Assembly: GCF_000171235.2 (NCBI RefSeq)
Contig: NZ_ABEA03000196.1
Location: forward strand, 1-34,937
Source: Geminisphaera colitermitum TAV2
GTDB taxonomy: Bacteria > Verrucomicrobiota > Verrucomicrobiia > Opitutales > Opitutaceae
DNA: 34,937 nucleotides
Direction: 5' to 3'
Shown here: one piece after another, positions 10,001 through 17,313 of the stretch
Layout of the letters: every line of letters starts with the position of its first letter
Numbering within the stretch: position 1 is the stretch's first letter
Notes under the pieces: model-generated
Seen by the model: only the letters and a program-made list of their open reading frames with translations
Databases searched by the model: none
Told to the model about the DNA's origin: nothing
Made by a program: the position numbers and the translations under genes

Positions 10001-10901
10001 CTGTCACCCTCCGCCTCGATTGCGATTTTTACCGGAGGCACACCCTCGCCCTCCCTGGGCTCCGCGCCTGCATCAATGCGCACCGTCCCCCCCCCCCCTT
10101 CCACTCTGCCGACCAACCACCGGCCAACTCCCCATAACGCCCCGTCACATCCCACACCGCCGCCGGCACCCGCCAGTCCGCGCCGCGTGTCGTCAGCGAA
10201 TTCAACCGCCACGAGTCCGACAATTCCGCCTCCAGCGTGCCGCTTCCCTCCGTCCTGCCGCTCACATCCCGCAACGTCGCCGACACACGCCGCGCATCCG
10301 TGAGCCTGCCCTGAAGTCGCAGCATTCGTTTTTCGGATACAACATCGAACTCCACCGCATCCGCGCCGGTCTCCGCGCGCAATTCCACCGCTTCGTCCCT
10401 CCAACCCACCGCCGCCGTCAGCACGCCGCCGGAGTAGTCGATCCGGGGCACAACAAACACCTGTTCTCCAGAAAACGCCACCACCACCCGTCCCTCGCGG
10501 GCTTCGATCCACCCCAGCCAGCGCGTCAGTTGACCCGTCACGCCGGACGCCATGCGCACCGCCTTCGCAGGTGACATCGCTGGTTGGTCGCCCGCAGTTT
10601 TCCCATCGGTTGCGGAGACAGCGACCGTCCACCGTCGCACCTCAAGACGAGCCTGCCGCGTCCACGCCCAACGCACCAAGTCCGCACCCTCCACCTCATC
10701 CGCCGCAAACGTTGTGCTGGTGTTCGCCCACCTCACGCCATGCAGACGAAACCGCCCGCCCGCCACTGATTCGTAACGCACGTAATCCGCCCCCGCCACG
10801 CGCGTGCCCAGATGCACCGCCGCCCGTTGCCACCACGGCAACGTGACCACGCCAACCAGCGCGATCACGAGAAACAGTCTTTTGAGACGCCGCCTTTTCA
10901 T
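7045..10901 (-). CDS. tamB: TamB-like translocation and assembly protein, frameshifted at a poly-G tract
   Basis: An inner-membrane-anchored, periplasm-spanning partner of TamA of the AsmA/TamB (DUF490) type. The N-terminal frame starts at the ATG at 10901 (MKRRRLKRLFLVIALVGV) with one membrane anchor. It ends out of frame at 10029. The long C-terminal frame becomes meaningful only from GGGGTVRIDAGAEP (about 10098) and runs to 7045. It has the repetitive beta-strand pattern of TamB and a C-terminal DUF490 block (FFSSPALDSEQILMLV, then a porin-like tail). Both frames meet in a G(12) tract. With G(13) or G(10) a single protein of about 1,285 residues would result. As given, the product is a truncated protein of about 290 residues unless slippage occurs. 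Phase variation, transcriptional slippage or a sequencing error can all explain this. The stop overlaps the tamA GTG start. Confidence 0.85.
9105..9115 (-). repeat. Poly-G(11) tract inside tamB
   Basis: Eleven consecutive C on the plus strand encode a Gly-Gly-Gly-Glu stretch in the middle of TamB. The frame is kept at this length. Confidence 0.85.
10087..10098 (-). repeat. Poly-G(12) tract carrying the tamB frameshift
   Basis: The sense strand reads tggaa, G(12), acggtgcgc. The upstream frame gives WKGGGGRCALM and runs to a stop. The downstream TamB frame requires WKGGGGTVRID, which needs one more G. This is the clearest sign in the window that tract length decides expression. Confidence 0.9.
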
Positions 10902-10955
10902 AAGGAAGTTAACCACAAAGACACGGAGACAAAACAGGAGGGGGCGGTTCTTTTA

Positions 10956-11045
10956 AACCGCGAATGAACGCGAATGGTCGCGAATAAAAAAAACATGTCG
11001 AAATCCATTGGTTTTATTCGCGTCTATTCGCGTTCATTCGCGGTT
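10956..11045. repeat. Palindromic repeat element between the M3 peptidase and tamB
   Basis: The 34-nt arms at 10956-10989 (aaccgcgaatgaacgcgaa...) and 11012-11045 are inverted repeats matching at 32 of 34 positions, around a 22-nt AT-rich centre. Each arm has internal iterations of a cgcgaat word. A different half-element (aaccacaaagacacggag) lies just beside it at 10912-10929. The element fills most of the gap and could fold into a long hairpin in either transcript. Confidence 0.88.
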
Positions 11046-11078
11046 GGTTCGTCTGCCTTGATTTTTGCTCGGCTAAAT

Positions 11079-13247
11079 TCATGCCAGCCCATTGCGCACA
11101 AACAACGCCGCCGGGTCGGGGTCGCGTCCCATGAACCGGCGGAACAACTCCGCAGGCGGCACCGAGTTTCCCTTGCTCAAGATATGCTCGATGAACTGCG
11201 CGCCGACCTCCGCGTTAAAAATCCCCTCGCGCTTGAAGCGAGTGAACGCATCCGCGTCCAGCACCTCCGCCCACTTGTAGGAATAGTAGCCCGCCGCATA
11301 GCCAACCGGATCGCTGAACAGATGGTTGAACCGCTTCACAATCGTGCGCGACGGCGGCGACGTCGGTATCATGCAATCCGCCACGATCTCCCGCGCGACG
11401 GCCTCCAAGTCCCCCCCCCCTCCCGCGCTCCCGTCTGCGAACTCCGCGGCGCGCAGATGCAGCACGAGATCCATCTTGGCAAACTGCACCTGGCGCATCG
11501 TGGCGCACGCCGAGCGAAAATTGCGCGCCGCGATCATCTTCGTAAAAAGCTCATCCGGGATCGGCGTATCCGTTTCGTGGTGACGCGCAAACAGGTCGAG
11601 ACTTTCGCGCTCCCAGCACCAGTTTTCCATGATCTGCGAAGGAAGCTCCACAAAGTCCCACTCGACATTAACGCCGTTGAGCGACTTCACCGGCACCTCG
11701 CCCAGCAGATGGTGCAACAAGTGACCGAACTCGTGAAAGATCGTCTCCACCTCGCGGTGCGTGAGCAGCGCCGGACGCCCCGGCGTGGGCGGCGTGAGGT
11801 TGCCGCAAATGTAGCCAAGATGTGGAGCGCGCGAGCCATCAGCACGCGGCCCGCCAGTGATGAGATAACCCATCCAAGCCCCGCCGCGCTTCGATTCACG
11901 CGGATGCCAGTCGGCGTAAAACGATCCCACATGCCGCCCCGCGCGATCATGCATCTCGTAAAACTTCACCTCGGGATGCCAGACCTCGACCTGTGGCGGT
12001 GAAAGTGGCGCGGGCGTCCCGCCCGCATTTTTCCCAGACGCGGGCGAGACGCCCGCGCCACTTGCGATCTCCGCGATGCGCAATCCGAACACACGCGACG
12101 CCAACGTGAACAATCCGCCGATCACACGCCCGACCTCGAAATACGGACGCAGCGCCTCATCGTCGAAATCGTAACGCTGTTGCCGCAGTTTTTCCGAAAA
12201 GAAGGCCACCGACCAAGGCGGTAGTTGACCACTCGATACACCGGCAAATTTTTCCAGTTCCGCGCACTCGCGCACGAATGCCGGACGCGCCCGCCGTTCC
12301 ACGTCCTCGACAAAATCGAGAGCCTTGCGCCCGCTGCCCGCCATGCGTCGCTCGAGCACGAGATCGGGAAAATGCGCCTTGCCCAACAAGCGCGCCTTCT
12401 CTGCGCGCAAACCGAGAATGCGTTGCGTGATCGCCGTGTTGTCGTGCGGAGCCTGCGAACCGACATCGTTGGAAGCCGTCCACACTTCGCGCCGCAAAGC
12501 TTCATCCGCAGCGCGCGTCAGCACCGGCTCCAGCGACGGACCGTGCAGTGTGAACCGCCACGCCGGGCGGCTCCCCTCCCCTGCCCCGAAACCTTTGTCC
12601 CGCGCGCTCTGCCGCGCCGCCGCGACCGCATGCTCCGGCAGACCGGCGAGCCGCGCCTCATCCTCCGTCACCAGTTGCCAGGCATTGGTGGCGTCGAGGA
12701 CGTTTTCGGAATATTTCTGGGTCAACTCCGCGAGTTCGCTTTCGATTTTCTCGACGCGTGCCCGCGCCTCGTCCGGCAAATCCGCGCCCGCCTGACGAAA
12801 GTCCGCGAGCGTTTCGTCCAGAAAACGCCGATACACGCCCGTCACATCCGCCGCCGCGCCGGAGGCGGCGAACGCCTTCAATCGCGCCCAGAGCGCGGTG
12901 TTGAGGGGGATTTTTGCGGAGAATGCCGACACTTTGGGCAGCATGGCATTGTGCGCCTCGCGCAACGCGGGCGAGTCGCTGACGGATTGCAGATGCGTGA
13001 CTTTGCTCCACGCGAAGTTGAGCTGTTCCGTGGCGCGTTCGAGGGCGAGGAAAGTGTTGTCAAACGTCACCTCTGCCAGCGGACGTCCGGCGATTTCGTC
13101 AATGGCCGCCTGCGCCCCGGCCAGCGCGGTTTCGATAGCGGGCGCGATCCACTTCGGATCATGCGCCGACCAGCGGATGGCAAACGAGGGATCGAGAAAG
13201 GGATTCGAGTGCGTAGATGTAACAGAATCAGAGGCGGTGGATGACAT
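11079..13247 (-). CDS. prlC: M3-family zinc oligopeptidase (oligopeptidase A type)
   Basis: A cytosolic metallopeptidase of 722 residues that degrades oligopeptides and cleaved signal peptides. The M3 zinc motif HEFGH is at 505-509, inside ETIFHEFGHLLHHLL. A third ligand is expected in the region WDFVELPSQIMENW. The family C-terminal pattern PVGYAAGYYSYKWAEVLDAD is present. The start at 13247 gives MSSTASDS; an upstream start at 13286 would add 13 residues without support. Residues about 395-415 (ASGAGVSPASGKNAGGTPAP) are encoded by an in-frame palindromic repeat. They interrupt the usual FGLRI...VEVWHPEVKFYE stretch. A G(10) tract encodes glycines near residue 610. Function as PrlC/OpdA is inferred from family membership. 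Confidence 0.92.
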   Translation of the reverse strand: MSSTASDSVTSTHSNPFLDPSFAIRWSAHDPKWIAPAIETALAGAQAAIDEIAGRPLAEVTFDNTFLALERATEQLNFAWSKVTHLQSVSDSPALREAHNAMLPKVSAFSAKIPLNTALWARLKAFAASGAAADVTGVYRRFLDETLADFRQAGADLPDEARARVEKIESELAELTQKYSENVLDATNAWQLVTEDEARLAGLPEHAVAAARQSARDKGFGAGEGSRPAWRFTLHGPSLEPVLTRAADEALRREVWTASNDVGSQAPHDNTAITQRILGLRAEKARLLGKAHFPDLVLERRMAGSGRKALDFVEDVERRARPAFVRECAELEKFAGVSSGQLPPWSVAFFSEKLRQQRYDFDDEALRPYFEVGRVIGGLFTLASRVFGLRIAEIASGAGVSPASGKNAGGTPAPLSPPQVEVWHPEVKFYEMHDRAGRHVGSFYADWHPRESKRGGAWMGYLITGGPRADGSRAPHLGYICGNLTPPTPGRPALLTHREVETIFHEFGHLLHHLLGEVPVKSLNGVNVEWDFVELPSQIMENWCWERESLDLFARHHETDTPIPDELFTKMIAARNFRSACATMRQVQFAKMDLVLHLRAAEFADGSAGGGGDLEAVAREIVADCMIPTSPPSRTIVKRFNHLFSDPVGYAAGYYSYKWAEVLDADAFTRFKREGIFNAEVGAQFIEHILSKGNSVPPAELFRRFMGRDPDPAALFVRNGLA
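11411..11420 (-). repeat. Poly-G(10) tract inside the M3 peptidase gene
   Basis: Ten consecutive C on the plus strand encode Gly-Gly-Gly-Gly in SAGGGGDLEAVA, in frame. Confidence 0.82.
12003..12063. repeat. Palindromic element inserted within the M3 peptidase coding sequence
   Basis: The 24-nt arms at 12003-12026 (aagtggcgcgggcgtcccg...) and 12040-12063 are inverted repeats matching at 23 of 24, with a 13-nt loop. Each arm is itself a small palindrome (gcgggcg, tcc, cgcccgc). It is read through in frame and adds about 20 residues to the enzyme. This resembles the Rickettsia palindromic elements that insert into open reading frames. Confidence 0.9.
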
Positions 13248-13464
13248 GAGTGCCGCCAAGCGAATCCACCCCCGCCCCATGAGCAAGCCTGCGCCGAAGA
13301 GGGGGAGGAATATTTGACAGCGTTTTCCGAGAAACAGGGTGATGGGTCGCGATAAAAGTGTTTGGGTTCAGGCGTTGTCGCGCAGCGTCATCCGACCTTG
13401 AACCATGCGCTCGGTGTCGGCGTTGACAGAATTCGTTGCATTCCGAACTCCATGACAATCGCGT

Positions 13465-14904
13465 CTACTTGATTGTTTTCAAGTAAGCTAGGATGGCGTC
13501 GTTCTTTGCTTTGCCGCAGGCGGCGGAACTGCGGTGGCCGCTGGCGATATCATTATAAATTGCCTTTGGGCCGGAAAGATTGTTGTAGGCAGCATATACG
13601 GAAGTCGGCGCGCAGGTGACGTCGATGAAGCCGACCGTGAAATACGCAGGGACCTTCACGCGAGTCGCAAAGTTCATCGTGTCGTAATAGCGCACCGCCT
13701 CGATCACCATGGGCAGTTTCTCCGCCTCCTCCTTGACGCCGGGAAGGAATCCGGGCCAGCCGCGCTGACGGTTGACCAGGACGCCGGTGTTGTCGCAGAG
13801 CGCCGGGACGCCCGCCGAGATGTAGGTGACGCGCGAATCGAGTCCGCCAGCCGCGATCGCCTGTGCGCCGCCCTGGCTGCGACCGGAAACGATGACCGCA
13901 CGGCCATCCCATTCAGGCTGGGCGGTGAGGAAATCTATCGCACGCACGAGGCGCAGATACATGTCCAGAAAATAGATCGTGTCGCGTGAGGCGCGGCCGC
14001 GTGCAGGGTAGCCACGGAGGTCGCCTCTGGAAATTTCCTCGTAGTAGGCGGCGGGTTTGCCGTTGGGCAGGCCATGAGCGTTGATGTCGAGCGCGATCAG
14101 GCCGCGCGCGGCCCAGTCGGAGGGGTCTTTGAGGCTCGAACTACGCACGCCGGCACCGTGAACCAACAGAATCGCCGGGAGACTGCCAAGCCTCGCGCCG
14201 ACCGGCCGGGCATAGTAACCGGAAACAGGCGCGCCAATGCTGTCGGCCTGGAGATCAAAGGTCTCGACCTTGCCTGCAAAGTATGTGGGCGCGTTAACGG
14301 GTGTGAGCCGCGGATTCGCCGGGATGTCGGCGAGTTCCTTTTTCTTCGCGGCCCAGAACGCGTCGAAGTCGTCGGGCACCGGCAGGCTGGGCTTGATCTG
14401 AAGCGGATCGAAACCGGCACCGCCGAGCGCTTTAATCGTCGTGATTTCGGCCTTCGCTTCGGCGTTGGCAATGGTGGTGACATCAGATTTTGGATACGTA
14501 TAGGTGGCCTCGCAAAAAATGAAACCAGGCTCGTGAAGCGTGGCTGTGATGGTGGACTGTCCCTTGACGAGCTTCGCCGTGCCGGTGTTGTGCGGAGGCA
14601 TGCCATCTTTGCTAATGGTCCACTTGACTTCGGCGCCAGAGGGCGCGTTGGCGAGCCGGATCGTGAATGTGACGGTGTCGCCTTGGTGATAGAGCGCATC
14701 GGCACGGTCGGGCGTGACCTCGAGCGACGGGGTCTTGGCCTCGGCATCTGTTTTCATGGACGCCGATGAATGCGTGGCGCTAGTTTGGGCATTGACCGGA
14801 AGGCTGAACGCAAGGGAAAGCGCGACCGCAAGGCTGGCTGCGAGTGCGTGAGCGCCAGAACGGCGGCCGTAGCGGTCTTGGTTGCAAGACAGGGGGAAAT
14901 GCAT
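13465..14904 (-). CDS. Exported CE7-type acetyl esterase (acetyl xylan esterase family)
   Basis: An alpha/beta-hydrolase of 479 residues (start at the ATG at 14904) with a long signal peptide ending near VNAQ, so it is probably periplasmic. An N-terminal beta-sandwich-like region (about 60-155) precedes the AXE1 domain. The catalytic triad fits Ser343 in GRSQGG (the CE7 signature), Asp428 in GFIDVTCAP and His457 in SGHRSS. CE7 enzymes remove acetyl groups from xylan and other acetylated sugars. Next to a sialidase-like and a GH110-like gene, a host-glycan or sialic-acid O-acetyl substrate is possible but only inferred. It lies 155 nt downstream of the UroD-like gene, so it may have its own promoter. 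Confidence 0.85.
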   Translation of the reverse strand: MHFPLSCNQDRYGRRSGAHALAASLAVALSLAFSLPVNAQTSATHSSASMKTDAEAKTPSLEVTPDRADALYHQGDTVTFTIRLANAPSGAEVKWTISKDGMPPHNTGTAKLVKGQSTITATLHEPGFIFCEATYTYPKSDVTTIANAEAKAEITTIKALGGAGFDPLQIKPSLPVPDDFDAFWAAKKKELADIPANPRLTPVNAPTYFAGKVETFDLQADSIGAPVSGYYARPVGARLGSLPAILLVHGAGVRSSSLKDPSDWAARGLIALDINAHGLPNGKPAAYYEEISRGDLRGYPARGRASRDTIYFLDMYLRLVRAIDFLTAQPEWDGRAVIVSGRSQGGAQAIAAGGLDSRVTYISAGVPALCDNTGVLVNRQRGWPGFLPGVKEEAEKLPMVIEAVRYYDTMNFATRVKVPAYFTVGFIDVTCAPTSVYAAYNNLSGPKAIYNDIASGHRSSAACGKAKNDAILAYLKTIK

Positions 14905-15059
14905 GAGCAACATATTGGAGGCGGATGTCAGGATCACGAAGACTCCCAAATTTTCTTTAATGTTAAATATTGAATATTCTCTGCCTCATGCCTGCAGCTG
15001 GATATCTGCGCAGGGGCGCGCTTCACCGGGGGTTATTCATATTGAACGCATCGCGCTCC

Positions 15060-16115
15060 CTATCCTCCGAATGCTTTCACCGTCTCGATCATCGCCAGGA
15101 TATTCTCCAACGGCGTTCCCGCCTGCACATTGTGACTCGAGCAGCAAATGTATCCGCCGTCTTTGCCGAGGGTTTCCATGCATTTCCGAGTCTCCGCAAC
15201 CACATCCCGCGTCGTCCCCATCGGCAGCGTCTTCTGATTTTCGATGCCGCCGTGAAAGATCAAATCTTTCCCGAACAGCCGTTTCAGCTCAGCCCTGTCC
15301 ATGCCCGGACATATGTGTTGGATGGGGTTGAGGATGTCGATGCCACACTCAATCAGTCCGGGGATAATCGGTAATACAGCGCCGTCGGTGTGATAAAACA
15401 CCTTCTTTCCGTGCCGGTGAACCAAATCGCACCATCTTTTCAGACGCGGCTTGAAGTGGGTTCCCCACACCTCTGTCGACACGAGCAGATTGTGCTGCAT
15501 GCCCATGTCATCACTGATAAAGATCATGTCCAGTCGGTCACCCGACCGTGTGAGCAATCGCTCAAGCATCGCCGTCTGAATGGTGTCGATGTAATTGAGC
15601 GTTGTATCCATAAATTCAGGATTGATCAGCGTGTCCATCATGGCGTTTTCCATGCCACGCATCTGGCAATAGATTTCGAAGTGGGAAATCCAGGGGCCTA
15701 TCGTTGCGAAGTTGCAGGCTCTGGCCTTGTCAGCCAGGGCGGCTGCCCACACGTAATCGAATTTGTCAGGGTCGGGCCAAGGATAATCGGCCAGTTGCGC
15801 CGGGGCGGTATAATCCGCCAAGGGCGGGTCGATATACTCCTGATAAGTGGCCAGTCCTGATTTGACCATGCGCGTGGGAACGCCCCAAGGGGTGATGCCA
15901 CCGCTGTCGTTCGGATCGAAATGGCGGCCGGCATAACCGGGGAAAATCCACACAATCTTGTCGAGCCCCAGTGCCTGATAGACGGCGAGTTCATCATCCT
16001 GCGCCGTGTGCTGCCGCAAGCTGTCGAGCACCTCGGGCGTGCACCAGAGATCAATAGGGGCTCGGTCAACCGGCTGGCGATTGATCGTGGCTAGGATTCT
16101 TTCTTTGGGTGTCAT
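15060..16115 (-). CDS. UroD-like (MtaA/CmuA-type) methyltransferase of a sugar operon
   Basis: A 351-residue member of the uroporphyrinogen decarboxylase superfamily, starting MTPKERILATINRQPVDRAPID, the typical opening of this group. The pattern HTDGAVLPIIPGLIECGIDILNP and the later FHGGIENQ, with a Cys-rich YICCSSHNVQ, match the corrinoid or Zn-thiol methyltransferase-like branch rather than heme-synthesis HemE. The true substrate is unknown. Proteins of this branch are frequent in carbohydrate clusters of Verrucomicrobiota, where their role is undetermined. The start at 16115 lies 4 nt after the sialidase stop, so coupling is likely. A longer frame from 16178 would overlap the sialidase gene and adds no family sequence. 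Confidence 0.88.
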   Translation of the reverse strand: MTPKERILATINRQPVDRAPIDLWCTPEVLDSLRQHTAQDDELAVYQALGLDKIVWIFPGYAGRHFDPNDSGGITPWGVPTRMVKSGLATYQEYIDPPLADYTAPAQLADYPWPDPDKFDYVWAAALADKARACNFATIGPWISHFEIYCQMRGMENAMMDTLINPEFMDTTLNYIDTIQTAMLERLLTRSGDRLDMIFISDDMGMQHNLLVSTEVWGTHFKPRLKRWCDLVHRHGKKVFYHTDGAVLPIIPGLIECGIDILNPIQHICPGMDRAELKRLFGKDLIFHGGIENQKTLPMGTTRDVVAETRKCMETLGKDGGYICCSSHNVQAGTPLENILAMIETVKAFGG

Positions 16116-16119
16116 GATA

Positions 16120-17280
16120 TCAGTAGTTTTTTGATATGATGGGATTTTGATTTCCATGCGCAGCCAGCCACGCGACATTTAAGCGCGCAAAGGTTATCGA
16201 CTGATTCACCCACATCGAATCGTTCACGCCACCTTTTTCATAGAGCAGGTAAATCGTATCCGTGCCGTCATGCGCGAGGTCGCAATAACCGGCAATCCCC
16301 GCGTCAAGCACCCGGGACATGGGCCATGTCGCGCAGTCATCGAAACTAATTCTCAACGTGAGGTTTACGCGGTCCTTGTTGCAATTCCAAGAGGGGCCAT
16401 GCTTGCCGCTGTAAGTATCGCTGTCGGGATTACAGAAGAGCACCCGTCCGGGTTTCCCCGATTCTGGTTCTGGGAAATTGAGCCGCAGCAGATTGCCCAT
16501 GCAAACGGGTTCCTTGAGCGCGTTGTCGAGAGTTGGCAGCGACCAGTTTTTCGCACCATCGGGACTGCGCGACACTGCTCTGCGATGTGCACGGTCCTCG
16601 GAACGAATGTTGAAGAGGATCGAGCCGTCTTCCAGTTCCACGCCCGCGGTCTCGCTCATGTTGGACAACTTTGGCGGGACAATTTCGCTGCGTTGCCAAG
16701 TGCGTCCGCGATCGTCGCTGTAAATCGCGGCGACCACCGATGGGCGGTGGTGCTTGCCACCGTTGCTGAGCCATACGGGGAGGATGAGGCGACCGTTGCG
16801 CGTGACGATTCCGTGCCCCGGTCCGGCGGCGATCACGTTCCAGAGGTAGTCGGTGTGGAATTCGCGAAATACGCTGGTGATGTCGCGCGGCGCGCTGAAG
16901 GTGCGTCCGCTGTCCTTGCTGAGGGCGTGGAAGGCGTAGGCGTAGTTGATAAAAAATACCAGGTGCACGGTGCCTTCGGCATCGACAACGAGGTTGGTGT
17001 TGTGGGCGGGGAGAATGCCGCCGTCAGCAAGAACGGAGGCAGGCGTCCAAGTGGTGCCGCCGTCCTCGCTCCGGCGCATCACGATGTCGATGTCGCCCCA
17101 ATCGCCCGCGTTGCCGTTTTCGTCTCCGCGACGGGCTTCCCATGCGGCAAGCAGCGTTCCATCCGCAGCGCGGGCCAGGACGGGAATTCTTCCGGTCAAC
17201 CAGCCGTTTTCGCCGGCGCGAAAAAGGTCAATCGACTCAAAAACAGGTGCGGTTGTTGTCGAGGTTGTTGAGGGCGGCAT
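16120..17280 (-). CDS. BNR-repeat sialidase-like protein (GH33-type fold), cytosolic
   Basis: A six-bladed propeller of 386 residues resembling exo-alpha-sialidases. GRIP at 30-33 is the arginine-containing opening motif. Asp-box (BNR) repeats are SEDGGTTW 71-78, SKDSGRTF 121-128, SDDRGRTW 188-195 and SPDGAKNW 239-246, with a degenerate SFDDCATW later. Glu210, followed by VELEDGSIL, sits where sialidases keep a catalytic glutamate. There is no signal peptide, so it would act in the cytosol on imported sugars or small glycans. It starts 33 nt after the GH110-like stop and ends 4 nt before the UroD-like start. Some BNR proteins are not sialidases, so the activity is inferred. Confidence 0.82.
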   Translation of the reverse strand: MPPSTTSTTTAPVFESIDLFRAGENGWLTGRIPVLARAADGTLLAAWEARRGDENGNAGDWGDIDIVMRRSEDGGTTWTPASVLADGGILPAHNTNLVVDAEGTVHLVFFINYAYAFHALSKDSGRTFSAPRDITSVFREFHTDYLWNVIAAGPGHGIVTRNGRLILPVWLSNGGKHHRPSVVAAIYSDDRGRTWQRSEIVPPKLSNMSETAGVELEDGSILFNIRSEDRAHRRAVSRSPDGAKNWSLPTLDNALKEPVCMGNLLRLNFPEPESGKPGRVLFCNPDSDTYSGKHGPSWNCNKDRVNLTLRISFDDCATWPMSRVLDAGIAGYCDLAHDGTDTIYLLYEKGGVNDSMWVNQSITFARLNVAWLAAHGNQNPIISKNY

Positions 17281-17298
17281 CGTCGGAACGTGGCTGGC

Positions 17299-17306
17299 GG
17301 GGGGGG
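17299..17306 (-). repeat. Poly-C(8) tract in the leader of the sialidase-like gene
   Basis: Eight G on the plus strand (C on the sense strand) end 18 nt before the ATG at 17280, where a Shine-Dalgarno would normally sit. It is the shortest of the leader tracts. Confidence 0.6.
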
Positions 17307-17313
17307 AATGTGG

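Noticed and set aside
10099-10632. N-terminal part of the long frame over tamB
   Set aside because: Upstream of the G(12) tract this frame gives Gly/Cys/Arg-rich nonsense. The real coding frame there is the other one with the membrane anchor.
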